From Rhizobium bangladeshense (lineage in GTDB: Bacteria; Pseudomonadota; Alphaproteobacteria; Rhizobiales; Rhizobiaceae), in NCBI RefSeq assembly GCF_017357245.1, contig NZ_CP071612.1:1553001-1617000 (forward strand): a stretch of 64,000 nt of DNA. The letters are read 5' to 3'. The first letter of the stretch is position 1, and each line of letters starts with the position of its first letter. The translations under genes and the position numbers were made by a program. The notes below the pieces were generated by a model. It was given only the letters and a program-made list of their open reading frames with translations, made no database searches and was not told the origin of the DNA. Shown piece after piece: positions 9,179 through 17,285 of the stretch.

Positions 9179-10234
9179 TTATTGTCCCTTGAAAACGCCG
9201 AGGCGTTCGCCGGAGTAGACGTTTTCGCGTAGCGGCTTCCACCACCATTCGTTTTCCAGGTACCAGTGCACGGTCTTCTCGATGCCGGTGTCGAAGGTCT
9301 CTTGCGCCTTCCAGCCGAGTTCGCTTTCGAGTTTCGAGGCATCGATTGCATAGCGTGCGTCGTGTCCGGGGCGGTCCGTGACGTTGGTGATCAGACGCGC
9401 ATGCGGTGCCTTGTCATTGTAGACGCCGTCGAGAATAGCGCAGATGCGGTGAACGACATCGATGTTCCTGCGCTCATTGCGGCCGCCCACATTGTATTTT
9501 TCGCCGGGGCGCCCTCTGGATGCGATCGTGAAGAGCGCGCGGGCGTGGTCTTCGACATAGAGCCAGTCGCGAACGTTCGCGCCATTGCCGTAAACCGGAA
9601 GAGGCTTGTCCTCCAGTGCGTTCAGGATCATCAGCGGAATGAGCTTTTCCGGGAAATGGAAGGGGCCGTAGTTGTTGGAGCAATTGGAGACGACGACCGG
9701 CAGCCCGTAGGTGCGGTGCCAGGCAATCGCCAGATGGTCGCTCGCCGCCTTGGAGGCTGAGTAGGGCGAGGACGGATCGTAAGGCGTCGTCTCCGCGAAG
9801 AGGCCCTCGGCGCCGAGCGAGCCGTAGACCTCGTCAGTCGAGACATGCAGAAAGCGGAAGGCTCTCTTGCGGCGAGCCTCAAGCCCGTCCCAATAGTGCC
9901 GTGCGGTATCCAGCAGGCTGAATGTACCGACGATATTGGTCTGAATGAAATCGGCCGCGCCCGAGATCGAGCGGTCGACATGGCTCTCCGCCGCGAGATG
10001 CATGACGATGTCGGGGTGGAAGGACGCGAATGCTTCCTGCATCCTGGCGCGGTCGCAGATGTCGGCGCGCAGGAATTGATAGTTCGGCGCCGATTCGACG
10101 GATTTCAGCGATGCCAGATTGCCGGCATAGGTCAGCGTGTCGACATTTAGCACCTCGGCGCCGACCTCGCTGACAAGATGGCGCACCAAGGCCGATCCGA
10201 TGAAGCCCGCTCCGCCCGTGACCAGTATGCGCAT
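9179..10234 (-). CDS. rfbB: dTDP-glucose 4,6-dehydratase
   Basis: A 351-residue extended-SDR enzyme, second step of dTDP-L-rhamnose synthesis. The NAD motif [14 protein letters not shown] is at the N-terminus. Catalytic [10 protein letters not shown] and [11 protein letters not shown] are intact. The sugar-nucleotide-binding segment [20 protein letters not shown] is present. Full length. Six bp separate it from rfbC. Confidence 0.97.
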   Translation of the reverse strand: MRILVTGGAGFIGSALVRHLVSEVGAEVLNVDTLTYAGNLASLKSVESAPNYQFLRADICDRARMQEAFASFHPDIVMHLAAESHVDRSISGAADFIQTNIVGTFSLLDTARHYWDGLEARRKRAFRFLHVSTDEVYGSLGAEGLFAETTPYDPSSPYSASKAASDHLAIAWHRTYGLPVVVSNCSNNYGPFHFPEKLIPLMILNALEDKPLPVYGNGANVRDWLYVEDHARALFTIASRGRPGEKYNVGGRNERRNIDVVHRICAILDGVYNDKAPHARLITNVTDRPGHDARYAIDASKLESELGWKAQETFDTGIEKTVHWYLENEWWWKPLRENVYSGERLGVFKGQ

Positions 10235-10240
10235 AGGCGA

Positions 10241-10819
10241 TCAATCCCTGGGTTGCTGTGCTGTATAGGAAAAATGGCTTGGCAGATCGGCGAGCCGCGG
10301 CAGCGTCTTGTCCTTGTCGGACGACACCATGTCTCTCTCATCGAAGGGCCAGCGAATGCCGATCATCGGATCGTTCCACGCGATGCCCCGATCATGCTGC
10401 GGGCTGTAGGGTGCGGTTACCTTGTAGCTGATGACGCTGTTCGGCTCGATCGTTGCGAATCCGTGTGCGAAACCGGCCGGTATCCAGAGCTGTTTGCCGG
10501 TTTCCGGCGAGAGCTCCTGAGAGAGCCATTTGCCGAAGCTCGGCGATCCCTCGCGAATATCGACGACGACATCCATGATCCGGCCGGCAAGGCAGCGCAC
10601 CAGCTTGCCCTGTGCGAAGGGTGGGATCTGGAAATGCAGCCCCCGGACGGTTCCAGCCTGCGCTGAAAGCGATTCGTTGTCCTGGATGAACGTGACGTCG
10701 GCCACATTTTCCCGGAACCAGGCATCCTTGAATACTTCGCAGAAGTAGCCGCGGTGATCGCCGAAACGTGGCGGCGTGATTGCGACAATGCCCTCGATGG
10801 TCGCGGTCTCAATGTGCAT
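10241..10819 (-). CDS. rfbC: dTDP-4-dehydrorhamnose 3,5-epimerase
   Basis: A 192-residue RmlC cupin-fold epimerase, third step of the pathway. Catalytic and binding landmarks are GDHRGYFCEVFKDAWF, GTVRGLHFQIPPFAQGKLVR (active-site His) and IPAGFAHGFATIE. Its start overlaps the end of the upstream glycosyltransferase by 11 bp, which indicates one transcript and coupled translation. Confidence 0.96.
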   Translation of the reverse strand: MHIETATIEGIVAITPPRFGDHRGYFCEVFKDAWFRENVADVTFIQDNESLSAQAGTVRGLHFQIPPFAQGKLVRCLAGRIMDVVVDIREGSPSFGKWLSQELSPETGKQLWIPAGFAHGFATIEPNSVISYKVTAPYSPQHDRGIAWNDPMIGIRWPFDERDMVSSDKDKTLPRLADLPSHFSYTAQQPRD

Positions 10820-12803
10820 GACGTACCTTTTCTGAGGCCTTCATGACGCTCATCAGCATGTCCGCCTGCGAGCGGCTGCGAATGGCCGCTAGGCCTGTCG
10901 CGGCAATGGCATCGCGCTCGTCGGCATCTGCGATCAGCTTGTAGCAGCGCTCGATCATGTCGTCATAGCGCTCAATTGCCAAGCCGCCGACGAAGGGCTG
11001 AAGGTCTGGATCGCGGATGTCGCCTTCCGTCAGCACGCAAACACGATTGGCGAGCAGATAGGAAATCCGCACGATCTCGAAGACGCCGCTCGCATAATGA
11101 TGGATGTTTATGACGATCTTGGCGCGGGCAATCGCCGCATCGCGTTCCGCACCATAGATGTTGAAGAGATGAGCGACCTTGAGCCCGCTGTCGTTCAACG
11201 TCTTCAGGATATGGTGCCGGCGTTCGTTCATCGAGCCGTAGAAGAGGACGTCGATATCCCTGACGGGGGCGTGCTGGATCTGGCTCAGGCAACGGCTGTA
11301 ACCGATTTCGAGCACGCCGGCGTGATCGATACCCTTGGCGGCAAGGTTTTCGCGGTTGCGCGGACTGTAGTCGAGCACCGGCATCGCTCTCAGGATCGAC
11401 GTATATCGCGAATTGATCCAGCTGCTTTCTTCGGACACCTGCTCGAGGTTGATGAGGACGCTGTCCTTCGGCAGATGGCCGACGATTTCGGCGGGGAGAA
11501 GATTGCCGCCGTAGATGATCGGCGCACGGCCGGCGAATGCGTTCATGTCGCGGACGATCGGTGCCGAGCCGCCGAGTTCTTCGAAGGCGCCTTGCAGGCC
11601 GAGCGCGACTTCGTCGAAGGCGTGACTGTGATTGTAGTTCTCGGGCGTGACGATCCAGATGCAATGGCGGTCCTTGTGCGCCTGCCATCCGCCGGCAAAG
11701 GGCTGCAACTGGTTTCCAAGCGGCTGCTCGATCTTCGGTGCGGCCGGTATGGCGGGCCTTTCCGTCGCGGTCGGCTGCTGCGGCACCGGTAAGGCGACTG
11801 AAGGCTGCTGGGCAGTGGCGCGCATTAATTCGCGGCCGCCGATGAACTCGCCGCGCGGCATCCAGGCGGGCGGATCATCGGCCATCCAGATCAGGTGCGG
11901 CTGCTTGATGAGCGGTTGGCGGCCTTGCTGCCATGAGGTCAGGAGAGCCTCGTCACGGCTCCGCAGAAAGGCTTCCTTGGCGGCGAAGAGGCCATGCAGC
12001 ATCCGGCCTAGGCGGACACCGAACTTCCATTCGAAATCGGCAACGGTCGGTACGAAGGCGGCGATCTTCAATCCGGAGGCAATGGCCTGCTGGACATAAA
12101 GCCCGAGCAGACGCTCGATCACGAAGGGGCGCATGGTCGCGTTGGCATCGCGTGAATAGTGGGCCGTACCGGCATAGGCGATGCCTGCCGCCGTGCCGGC
12201 GCGCGCCTGGAATTCCAGCGATTCGAGAATGCGTTCGCAGAAGGCGAAATACCCGGACCAGAATTTCCGGTTTCCGCAGAAATAGTTGCAGAACGCGAAG
12301 GCAGTCTTGTCCTGCGGCGGCGCGATTTGATAGCCGAGCTCCTGGATGTGCAGGAAGATCGGGTCCATGCCGGGATGACCGCCAAGCAGCGAATGTTCCC
12401 AAACGTTGCTGTAGATCGCCGCATGGCCGATCAGCGGATTGTAAAGATAGGCGTCCGCACCTTCTGCCCTGGCCTTTTCCGCCTCGGTGACAAAGGACGG
12501 GAAGCTCGTCACCGACTTCATCTCGAATTTGCTGGAGAGCAGCCCCCAAAATACGTCGTCGCCGAGGCCGATCGCCTCGTGATGCTGATGCAGGGTGCGG
12601 AAGAGTTCATATTCGCGGGTGGTGGCCTGCGTATTGAACGAGATGTCGAGCGGCATGGCTGCCGCGTCGATCTGGCTGCGCTGCGAAGGATCGAGATAAG
12701 GCTGATAGACGATGACAGATCCCGTCCCGGCAGCTTTCTCCGTGAGAAGCGCCAGATCAGGAAGACCGGCCGGCAAAGAAGAAATGGGCTGATTGATCGT
12801 CAA
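10809..12803 (-). CDS. Large predicted glycosyltransferase, first gene of the rhamnose operon
   Basis: A 664-residue protein with two parts joined by a Pro/Ala/Gln-rich linker (about residues 330-365). The C-terminal half looks like a GT-B, CgeB/GT4-like transferase: HCIWIVTPENYNHSHAFDE, VLINLEQVSEESSWINS, DIDVLFYGSMNERR, NIHHYASGVFEIVRISYLL. The N-terminal half (SVIVYQPYLDPSQRSQID, YLYNPLIGHAAIYSNVWEHS) I do not recognise. Linkage to rfbCBDA suggests it helps build a rhamnose-containing surface glycan. The start is TTG, with AAGGA 7 nt upstream; no ATG occurs in frame before residue 49. A possible 10-codon leader ORF ends one base before it. Confidence 0.7.
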   Translation of the reverse strand: MTINQPISSLPAGLPDLALLTEKAAGTGSVIVYQPYLDPSQRSQIDAAAMPLDISFNTQATTREYELFRTLHQHHEAIGLGDDVFWGLLSSKFEMKSVTSFPSFVTEAEKARAEGADAYLYNPLIGHAAIYSNVWEHSLLGGHPGMDPIFLHIQELGYQIAPPQDKTAFAFCNYFCGNRKFWSGYFAFCERILESLEFQARAGTAAGIAYAGTAHYSRDANATMRPFVIERLLGLYVQQAIASGLKIAAFVPTVADFEWKFGVRLGRMLHGLFAAKEAFLRSRDEALLTSWQQGRQPLIKQPHLIWMADDPPAWMPRGEFIGGRELMRATAQQPSVALPVPQQPTATERPAIPAAPKIEQPLGNQLQPFAGGWQAHKDRHCIWIVTPENYNHSHAFDEVALGLQGAFEELGGSAPIVRDMNAFAGRAPIIYGGNLLPAEIVGHLPKDSVLINLEQVSEESSWINSRYTSILRAMPVLDYSPRNRENLAAKGIDHAGVLEIGYSRCLSQIQHAPVRDIDVLFYGSMNERRHHILKTLNDSGLKVAHLFNIYGAERDAAIARAKIVINIHHYASGVFEIVRISYLLANRVCVLTEGDIRDPDLQPFVGGLAIERYDDMIERCYKLIADADERDAIAATGLAAIRSRSQADMLMSVMKASEKVRHAH

Positions 12804-13057
12804 GTTATTGTCCTTCGCGAATGGCTGCCGTCTGCATAGGAAATTCGCAGAAGGGCAATCCGAGCCTGTTTGATGCCTACTATTTGATGTGAAGCTTGCG
12901 CCACACTGTTCGCAGACCTTTGGCTGGTGAGCCTGGAGGGTTCTGGCAGTTCGTCTGTCAGCGGTCAGTTTTCTTTAGCCAGCCTTCTTCGCCCGGCCGC
13001 TTCTGCCGCCAGTATCGCATAGAGTTGCGGAGTTGCGATTGGAGTTGAGCCGCCCGG

Positions 13058-13864
13058 TTATACGCCGCTTTTATAGACGCCATCATCCGACACGGTAGCC
13101 ATATCTCCGAACAAGCTGCCCGGTACGGTATTGCCATAGAGTTCGGTTATTCGTTTGATCAGAAGATAGCTTCCCAGGCGCTCCTGGCAAAATGAGATCG
13201 CGCGTTTCTGCACGGGATCTTCGGCTTGAAACGGTTGATATCGTTTCGCGAATTCAAAAGACGGCGCCACAAGGCGCACGAAAGTATCCAGCCACCAGTC
13301 CGTCGGATACGTGCCGAGTTCAATGCCCCCAGGAACGAAAGTGCTGGAATTGAAAAAAAGCAAGGCTTCGTCTTGCGTTAGAGCGTTTGTTTCAATCGAA
13401 AACGCTGTGTATCTGAGGAAGTCAACAATATTGTGAAAGCGTGCATAGTGTTGAGAGATGTTGTGGAGATTCAATGGGCGAGGCAGAAAGAAATTTTCCG
13501 CAAAAAGCGCAGGATCTTCCGGTTTTGTGCTTCGCGTTTCCTCTGAAGTCGCAGTATTCATCCCCGGGTAGTCGGGATTCGGTGTTCCGATTTTTTGGCG
13601 TGTTAAAAATTTACGATACTGCCAGATGGTAATGTTGCGAGGCTTCGCGGCTTCTTCCGAAACGACCTTTGCGATTACTATCGTTCCCAGCGATCCTGAC
13701 AATTTCGCGTGGAGCTCCTCAGGATCGCTGAAAAAATCATAACCGGCGATCACATCCATTCCCCTGTTGTCCAAAGGAAGTTTAGAATTGAGCCATATGA
13801 TTTTCGTGCCCTCCGGAGGAGGGTAGCTCGGCAAGTCCTTATGGCAAACAATGAAAATGGTCAT
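13058..13864 (-). CDS. Hypothetical protein, atypical base composition
   Basis: 268 residues starting MTIFIVCHKDLPSYPPPEGT. No signal peptide or membrane segment. A sampled stretch is about 47 % GC against about 61 % around it, which suggests recent acquisition. The opening strand (IFIVCHKD) recalls polysaccharide-related DUF4422/glycosyltransferase proteins, and it lies upstream of the rhamnose operon on the same strand, but I cannot place it in a family. A glycan-related role is only a guess from position. Confidence 0.6.
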   Translation of the reverse strand: MTIFIVCHKDLPSYPPPEGTKIIWLNSKLPLDNRGMDVIAGYDFFSDPEELHAKLSGSLGTIVIAKVVSEEAAKPRNITIWQYRKFLTRQKIGTPNPDYPGMNTATSEETRSTKPEDPALFAENFFLPRPLNLHNISQHYARFHNIVDFLRYTAFSIETNALTQDEALLFFNSSTFVPGGIELGTYPTDWWLDTFVRLVAPSFEFAKRYQPFQAEDPVQKRAISFCQERLGSYLLIKRITELYGNTVPGSLFGDMATVSDDGVYKSGV

Positions 13865-14149
13865 ATCTGTGGTCGGCCTCTATGGATGGAGAATGTCTGT
13901 GGCTGCAACACCGGCTCGCCAATGCTTTCGGGTGTCAAGGTGGCGGACGCCAGTCTTTCCAAGCTGTTTCTGCCTCCTGTCAGCATGAGGGCGAAGGTGT
14001 CTGCCTTGGTGATGTCTCTAAAGCGCGTTCCTTGCGCGTAGCAGGTGCGAAGCCCCAAGCCGTCCAAGGATGAACTCGGGTGCCGCAAGCTGAGGGTCGT
14101 CGGCATCTTTTGCGTGAGCTTGCCGTTGCCGTTGGCGACAGCGCACCTG
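13865..14149. other. Gap with no supported gene
   Basis: 285 bp between the hypothetical protein and the GNAT gene, both on the minus strand. A minus-strand ORF spans it and runs into the end of the GNAT gene, but its translation is low-complexity and unlike any family I know. It may be decayed sequence. Confidence 0.4.
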
Positions 14150-14740
14150 TCAGCAAGACCGCAATGGCGGCGGGTCGTCACCCATATCGACGGCCGCGCT
14201 GCGCTGCCCGATTGGCGCAATTGCCTGTCGGGAAAACTGAATGACTTCGCCATTGTATTCTGTGCGCACTGTCTCGCGAAAGCCGAGCTTGGCCGCGACC
14301 CGCAACGAGGCGTGGTTCTCCGGGCTGATGATGCAGCTCATCGGCTTCCCCGGAAAATGAGTTTCCGCCCAGCCGATGAGAGCTGTCAGCGCCTCGGTGG
14401 CGTAGCCGCGGCCTTGGGCTGCGGGTATCAGCGCCCAGCCGACCTCCATCGTTCCCTCGATCGACGGTTCCATATCGCGCTTGGCTTCGAGGAAACCAGC
14501 TTCGCCGATGAACCTGCCGCTTTCCTTTTCTTCGATCGCCAGAAAGCCGAAGCCCATGTGCTGCCACATGCCGGCGATGCGCAGCATGCGGCTCCAGCTC
14601 TGCTCGCGCGTCGACGGCGCGCCGGTGATAAAGCGAACGACATCCTCGTTCGCCCAGAGCGCCGCATGCGCCTCGAAGTCGTCGAGGCGATGAGGACGAA
14701 GCATCAGCCGCTCCGTTTCAAGAGTAGGTATGTCGATCAC
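14150..14740 (-). CDS. GNAT-family N-acetyltransferase (RimJ-like)
   Basis: 196 residues of the Acetyltransf_3 type. It opens with IPTLETERLMLRPHRLDDFE, and the acetyl-CoA site is in WALIPAAQGRGYATEALTALI (Q/RxxGxG/A). Near the end comes ENHASLRVAAKLGFRETV, the usual GNAT strand 5. The substrate cannot be told. Start is GTG at 14740 with an AAGGGA-like ribosome-binding site. It is 24 bp upstream of nothing essential and lies just downstream of the cupin gene. Confidence 0.85.
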   Translation of the reverse strand: MIDIPTLETERLMLRPHRLDDFEAHAALWANEDVVRFITGAPSTREQSWSRMLRIAGMWQHMGFGFLAIEEKESGRFIGEAGFLEAKRDMEPSIEGTMEVGWALIPAAQGRGYATEALTALIGWAETHFPGKPMSCIISPENHASLRVAAKLGFRETVRTEYNGEVIQFSRQAIAPIGQRSAAVDMGDDPPPLRSC

Positions 14741-14764
14741 GGTGGTCCCTTGCAGAAATCGCGT

Positions 14765-15268
14765 TCAGGCGCCGGGCTCGCCGTCCCAATAGTCGAGGCC
14801 GCCTTCCGTGCGTCCGATATGGCGAAAACGCCCGGTTGCTGTCGCGTCCCTGTTGGTCTTGGCAAGGAACTTTCCGGAATCGGGATATTCGACGATCTCG
14901 GTTTTCGCCATTGTCGAAATGCCGAGATAGACGAGCGTGGCTGTGCCGGTATTGATAAGCTGATGCGCCGTTTCCGGCCCGCCCGCCGGTGCGCCAAGTA
15001 CGTCGCCCGCCCGGATCGGGTGGCGCTTGCTGCCGAAGCGGTATTCGCCGGTCCCCGCGATCACGTAGAACAGTTCGTCTTCGACGTGGTGATTGTGGAA
15101 GGGACAGCTCGATTTGCCCGACGGCACCTCATTATAGCTGATGCCGAGGCCCGCCAGGCCGAGCAGCGCGCCGAACGAGGCGTCGGCCCCCTCGTAAAAC
15201 TCCCCCTGTTTCCAGTTATCGAGCTTGAGATCGGCGATATTGATGACCGCCTTCGGTTCAGCCGCCAT
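14765..15268 (-). CDS. Cupin-domain protein
   Basis: 167 residues. The single cupin barrel has a metal-binding pattern HNHHVEDELFYVIAGTGEYR in motif 1 and GDVLGAPAGGPETAHQLINTG in motif 2. It resembles small cupins annotated as sugar- or metal-responsive proteins; the substrate is unknown. The ATG at 15268 follows a perfect AGGAGG, so the six-residue longer reading is rejected. It is on the same strand as the GNAT gene, 24 bp away, and is probably co-transcribed with it. Confidence 0.82.
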   Translation of the reverse strand: MAAEPKAVINIADLKLDNWKQGEFYEGADASFGALLGLAGLGISYNEVPSGKSSCPFHNHHVEDELFYVIAGTGEYRFGSKRHPIRAGDVLGAPAGGPETAHQLINTGTATLVYLGISTMAKTEIVEYPDSGKFLAKTNRDATATGRFRHIGRTEGGLDYWDGEPGA

Positions 15269-15439
15269 GATGTCCTCCTGTTGCAAGAAGAGAAGCTATC
15301 ATCTTGCCGGAAAATTCAATGGCGATCGCTCGCTGACCAGGGAAAATCCTCGCATGGGCGGAGAGGGGAGCGCCGCCCATGGATGGAGCGGCGCGGGGAT
15401 GGACACGCCTAACGCTCTGTTGCTTGCAGTTGGGTGACC

Positions 15440-15799
15440 TCAGCGGACGTAGAACGTCACGCCTCCGTCCGCCGCCTGTTCGGCGTTGACGATGTTGCGG
15501 ACGTCGACGCCCTCATTGTTGAGTCGATGGGCAAGCGACCTGTTGGCATCGATCGATGCCTGGATGCCGCGTATGGCCTGGCCGGAACGTTCCGGGGCCG
15601 AGCGCGGACCTGTCGTCTCGTCGTCGAGATTGTGCCAGTTATGGACCTGCTCGACATTGAAGTTATTGCCCCGGAAGGTCTTGAGCGTCTGCTCGATGCC
15701 GTGGGCGGAGTTCATCCCGAAGCTCTCGGCCCGGCTGACGCCGGCAAATGCGAGGGAGGAGAGGGCGGCGGCGATGGTAATTGTGACAACGCGGTTCAT
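15440..15799 (-). CDS. Small secreted protein of unknown function
   Basis: 119 residues with a clear Sec signal peptide (MNRVVTITIAAALSSLAFAG, cleavage after SRA near residue 24). The mature part is polar (GIEQTLKTFRGNNFNVEQV, IQASIDANRSLAHRLNNEGV) and has no cysteines. It is probably periplasmic. No family recognised. It is divergent from ribH with 346 bp between. Confidence 0.7.
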   Translation of the reverse strand: MNRVVTITIAAALSSLAFAGVSRAESFGMNSAHGIEQTLKTFRGNNFNVEQVHNWHNLDDETTGPRSAPERSGQAIRGIQASIDANRSLAHRLNNEGVDVRNIVNAEQAADGGVTFYVR

Positions 15800-16145
15800 G
15801 ATTTTATCCTTTCATCTGCTTTGACGGTCGGCTGTCGTTGCAGGGGATCGTCTGCGTCACGAGATGGAATTGGCGTTGCAGCCTCCGCGAGTCAATGGTC
15901 TAAGTAACTGAAAATACATTACAAAACCTTCACGCAAGCGGCCTTCGAATTGCCATTTTTCGGGCTTCCTGGAAAGCAGATCTCGAAGGCCTGCCCGGCT
16001 CGGCGATGATGGTGCGGCTATCCCCTTGCCGATATTTCCTCTTTCGCATTTGCGGCACTGGCCGAAAGTGCTTGCCATTCTCTTGAAGGCATGTTTTGAC
16101 CGCGGGCTGTCGAGTGGAAAAAGTCCCGCCAACCGAAGGTAAACA
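15800..16145. other. Divergent promoter region between the secreted protein gene and ribH
   Basis: 346 bp, AT-richer near 15900-15925. I looked for the FMN riboswitch that precedes riboflavin genes in many bacteria (paired GGUGAAAUUCCC-type elements) and did not see it. No gene supported. Confidence 0.45.
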
Positions 16146-16601
16146 ATGTCGAGAGAGACCGCTCCCCATATTTTGATCGTTGAAGCTCGCTTCTACGACG
16201 ACATGGCCGACGCGTTGCTCGAGGGCGCGACCTTTGCGCTCGAGCAGGCCGGCGCCACCTATGAGGTCGTCACCGTTCCCGGCGCGCTGGAAATTCCGGC
16301 TGCGATTGCCATGGCGCTCGATGGGGAGGACAATGGCGGCACGCATTATGATGGCTATGTCGCTCTCGGCATGGTCATCCGCGGCGAGACCTATCATTTC
16401 GATATCGTATCGAACGAATCCTCGCGCGCTTTGATGGATCTCGCGGTCAGCGAGTCCCTCGCTATCGGCAACGGCATTCTGACCGTGGAAAATGACGAAC
16501 AGGCTTGGGCGCGCGCGCGCCGTTCGGAAAAGGACAAGGGCGGATTTGCCGCTCGTGCGGCTCTGACGATGATCGGGCTGAAGCAGAAACTGGGTGCATA
16601 A
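16146..16601 (+). CDS. ribH: 6,7-dimethyl-8-ribityllumazine synthase
   Basis: A 151-residue enzyme of the penultimate riboflavin step, using 5-amino-6-ribitylaminouracil and dihydroxybutanone phosphate. Typical motifs: [55 protein letters not shown] and [16 protein letters not shown]. nusB follows 3 bp later. Its relatives usually sit directly behind ribE; here an 8.8-kb block intervenes. Confidence 0.95.
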   Translation: MSRETAPHILIVEARFYDDMADALLEGATFALEQAGATYEVVTVPGALEIPAAIAMALDGEDNGGTHYDGYVALGMVIRGETYHFDIVSNESSRALMDLAVSESLAIGNGILTVENDEQAWARARRSEKDKGGFAARAALTMIGLKQKLGA

Positions 16602-16604
16602 CGA

Positions 16605-17087
16605 ATGAACGACGACAAGACGGAACGGCCGGTCAAGACTGCGAACCAGCGGGGCGCTGCCCGCCTGGCGGCCGTTCAGGCGCTTTACCAGATGGATGTC
16701 GGTGGCACCGGCGTTCTGGAAATCGTCGCCGAATACGAGGCGCACCGCCTCGGCCAGGAGCTCGATGGCGCGACCTATCTGAAGGCTGATGCCGCCTGGT
16801 TCCGCTCCATCGTCTCCGGAGTCGTGCGCGATCAGGTCCGTCTCGATCCGCTGATTGCCGCTGCACTGCAGGACGATTGGGCGCTGTCGCGCCTCGATAG
16901 CACCGTGCGCGCCATCCTGCGCGCCGGAGTTTTCGAACTCCTCGATCGCAAAGACGTCCCGGTGGCTGTCATCGTCACCGAATATGTCGAGATCGCCCGA
17001 GCCTTTTTTGATGACGATGAGCCGAAGCTCGTCAACGCCGTGCTAGACCGCATCGCCAAGCAGGTCCGCGGCGAGGCCAAGAAGTAG
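16605..17087 (+). CDS. nusB: Transcription antitermination factor NusB
   Basis: A 160-residue all-helical RNA-binding protein that, with S10 (NusE), supports antitermination on rRNA operons. Landmarks: [19 protein letters not shown] at the N-terminus and [36 protein letters not shown] near the C-terminus. It is 3 bp after ribH, the usual pairing. Confidence 0.95.
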   Translation: MNDDKTERPVKTANQRGAARLAAVQALYQMDVGGTGVLEIVAEYEAHRLGQELDGATYLKADAAWFRSIVSGVVRDQVRLDPLIAAALQDDWALSRLDSTVRAILRAGVFELLDRKDVPVAVIVTEYVEIARAFFDDDEPKLVNAVLDRIAKQVRGEAKK

Positions 17088-17285
17088 CTCTTAGCCGCCG
17101 AACAATCTCCCTGCGTCTTTCTTCGTACCGCAATGGTTTTCACCCGTTGCGGTCTTGACGCCACGTCATCGACCACGCAATCTCCGCACGGCTTAGCTGT
17201 GGCATTTCTGTGGAGAGGAAAGGCGATTCGGCGGCGTATCTGCCGGAGAAGGAGTGAGCTCCGGCCTATGGGAGGAAAGAGCGAA

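Noticed and set aside
13861..14253. 130-residue minus-strand ORF upstream of the low-GC gene
   Set aside because: It overlaps the end of the GNAT gene in another frame and shows no domain or ribosome-binding site.
14045..15412. 455-residue plus-strand ORF
   Set aside because: It is antisense to the well-supported GNAT and cupin genes.
15800..16145. FMN riboswitch before ribH
   Set aside because: I could not find the conserved paired core elements of the FMN aptamer.
15930..16745. 271-residue minus-strand ORF over ribH
   Set aside because: Antisense to ribH and nusB, with an Arg/Ala-rich composition typical of a shadow frame.
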